Assembly (NCBI GenBank): GCA_041750915.1
Contig: JBGSYJ010000286.1
Location: 1-6,043 of the forward strand
Direction: 5' to 3'
Length of the DNA stretch: 6,043 nt
From: JBGSYJ01 sp041750915
GTDB taxonomy: Bacteria > Acidobacteriota > Thermoanaerobaculia > Gp7-AA8
Shown here: one piece after another, positions 5,746 to 6,043 of the stretch
Layout: the number at the start of each line of letters is the position of its first letter
Position numbering within the stretch: position 1 is the first letter of the stretch
Translations under genes and position numbers: made by a program
The notes under the pieces: generated by a model
Database searches by the model: none
What the model was told of the DNA's origin: nothing
What the model saw: the letters and a program-made list of their open reading frames with translations, nothing else

Positions 5746-6043
5746 ATGAGACACCCTATATGGATCGTTGCGATACTGACCCTCTCCTGTGCCTCGGGAG
5801 TGAGACATATGCCTGATGAAGATAGGGCCATGAAAATCAGCGAGCTCATGAACGACTACCAGGGCGCAGTGCCGGGCGCGGCTGTTCTCGTGATGCAGAA
5901 TGGCGACGTTGCGTTCAGCCAGGGGTTCGGCATGGCCGATCTGGAGGCGGGAGCTCCGGTCACGCCGAAATCGAATTTCAGACTCGCATCTCTGACCAAG
6001 CAGTTCACCGCGACGGCGATCGAAATCCTCAAAGAGCGGGGGA
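5746..6043 (+). CDS. Serine hydrolase, beta-lactamase / penicillin-binding protein family (3' end missing)
   Basis: The first 99 residues of a protein of the beta-lactamase (class C-like, PF00144-type) family, which also includes D-aminopeptidases, esterases and peptidases acting outside the cytoplasm. Residues 1-17 are a short export signal, MRHPIWIVAILTLSCAS; Cys15 could be lipidated, but LTLSC is a non-canonical lipobox. The mature part carries GAVPGAAVLVMQNGDVAFSQ (40-59, start of the beta-sheet), GFGMADLEAGAPVTPKSNFR (60-79) and the nucleophile motif S82-L-T-K85 in FRLASLTKQFTA. The tyrosine and KTG-type motifs would lie beyond the window end. ATG 5746 is well fixed: an in-frame TGA lies at 5689 and no other ATG, GTG or TTG occurs between; GAGAG precedes it closely. 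Substrate cannot be predicted; most such chromosomal relatives are not antibiotic-resistance enzymes. Transcription may start from the region of the palindrome at 5680-5696. Confidence 0.5.
   Translation, partial: MRHPIWIVAILTLSCASGVRHMPDEDRAMKISELMNDYQGAVPGAAVLVMQNGDVAFSQGFGMADLEAGAPVTPKSNFRLASLTKQFTATAIEILKERG

Noticed and set aside
5512..5808. Minus-strand frame of 98 codons across the intergenic region and the start of the serine hydrolase gene
   Set aside because: It overlaps the export signal region of the plus-strand hydrolase, has no recognisable family and no good ribosome binding site.
5746..6043. Antibiotic-resistance beta-lactamase
   Set aside because: Only the family fold and SxxK motif are visible; the sequence beyond is missing, and most proteins of this broad family have other substrates.

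Overview
The window looks like ordinary GC-rich bacterial chromosome. The base composition, the secreted protease with PKD and FN3-like domains, and the molybdenum hydroxylase module would suit a soil-type bacterium such as an Acidobacteriota member or a proteobacterium. This placement is a guess from style; no marker gene is present. I see no rRNA, tRNA, CRISPR array, insertion sequence, integrase or phage gene.

Bases 1-2879 (+ strand) hold a tightly packed three-gene unit for a molybdenum hydroxylase. First is the C-terminal part of a large catalytic subunit that binds molybdopterin, of the isoquinoline oxidoreductase / aldehyde oxidase type; its 5' end lies outside the window. It is followed by an XdhC/CoxI-family maturation factor and a MocA-like molybdenum cofactor cytidylyltransferase. 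Both junctions are stop/start overlaps, so the genes are probably translationally coupled. The expected job sharing is that the nucleotidyltransferase makes the cytosine dinucleotide form of the cofactor, the XdhC-like protein helps load it, and the large subunit uses it.

Bases 2880-5280 (- strand) hold two genes that converge on that operon. A small, charged 75-residue protein with a very strong Shine-Dalgarno sequence lies nearest. Upstream of it, separated by a clear hairpin terminator, is a 650-residue exported serine protease of the lysyl endopeptidase-like S1 type. It has a signal peptide, a long propeptide region, a catalytic domain with a visible His/Asp/Ser triad, one PKD domain and a C-terminal FN3-like domain.

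Bases 5281-5745 are a divergent intergenic region with no convincing gene. They contain three short inverted repeats, one of which is an operator-like 17-base palindrome about 50 bases ahead of the last gene. Bases 5746-6043 (+ strand) are the 5' part of a serine hydrolase of the beta-lactamase / penicillin-binding protein family, with an N-terminal export signal and an SxxK motif, cut by the window end.

I found no convincing previously undescribed system. The items most worth a second look are the small 75-residue protein, the palindrome and inverted repeats in the divergent intergenic region, and the unusual nucleotide-binding motif of the XdhC-like protein.

[Form note: the original answer gave no confidence values; every feature confidence of 0.5 is a placeholder required by the schema, not an estimate.]
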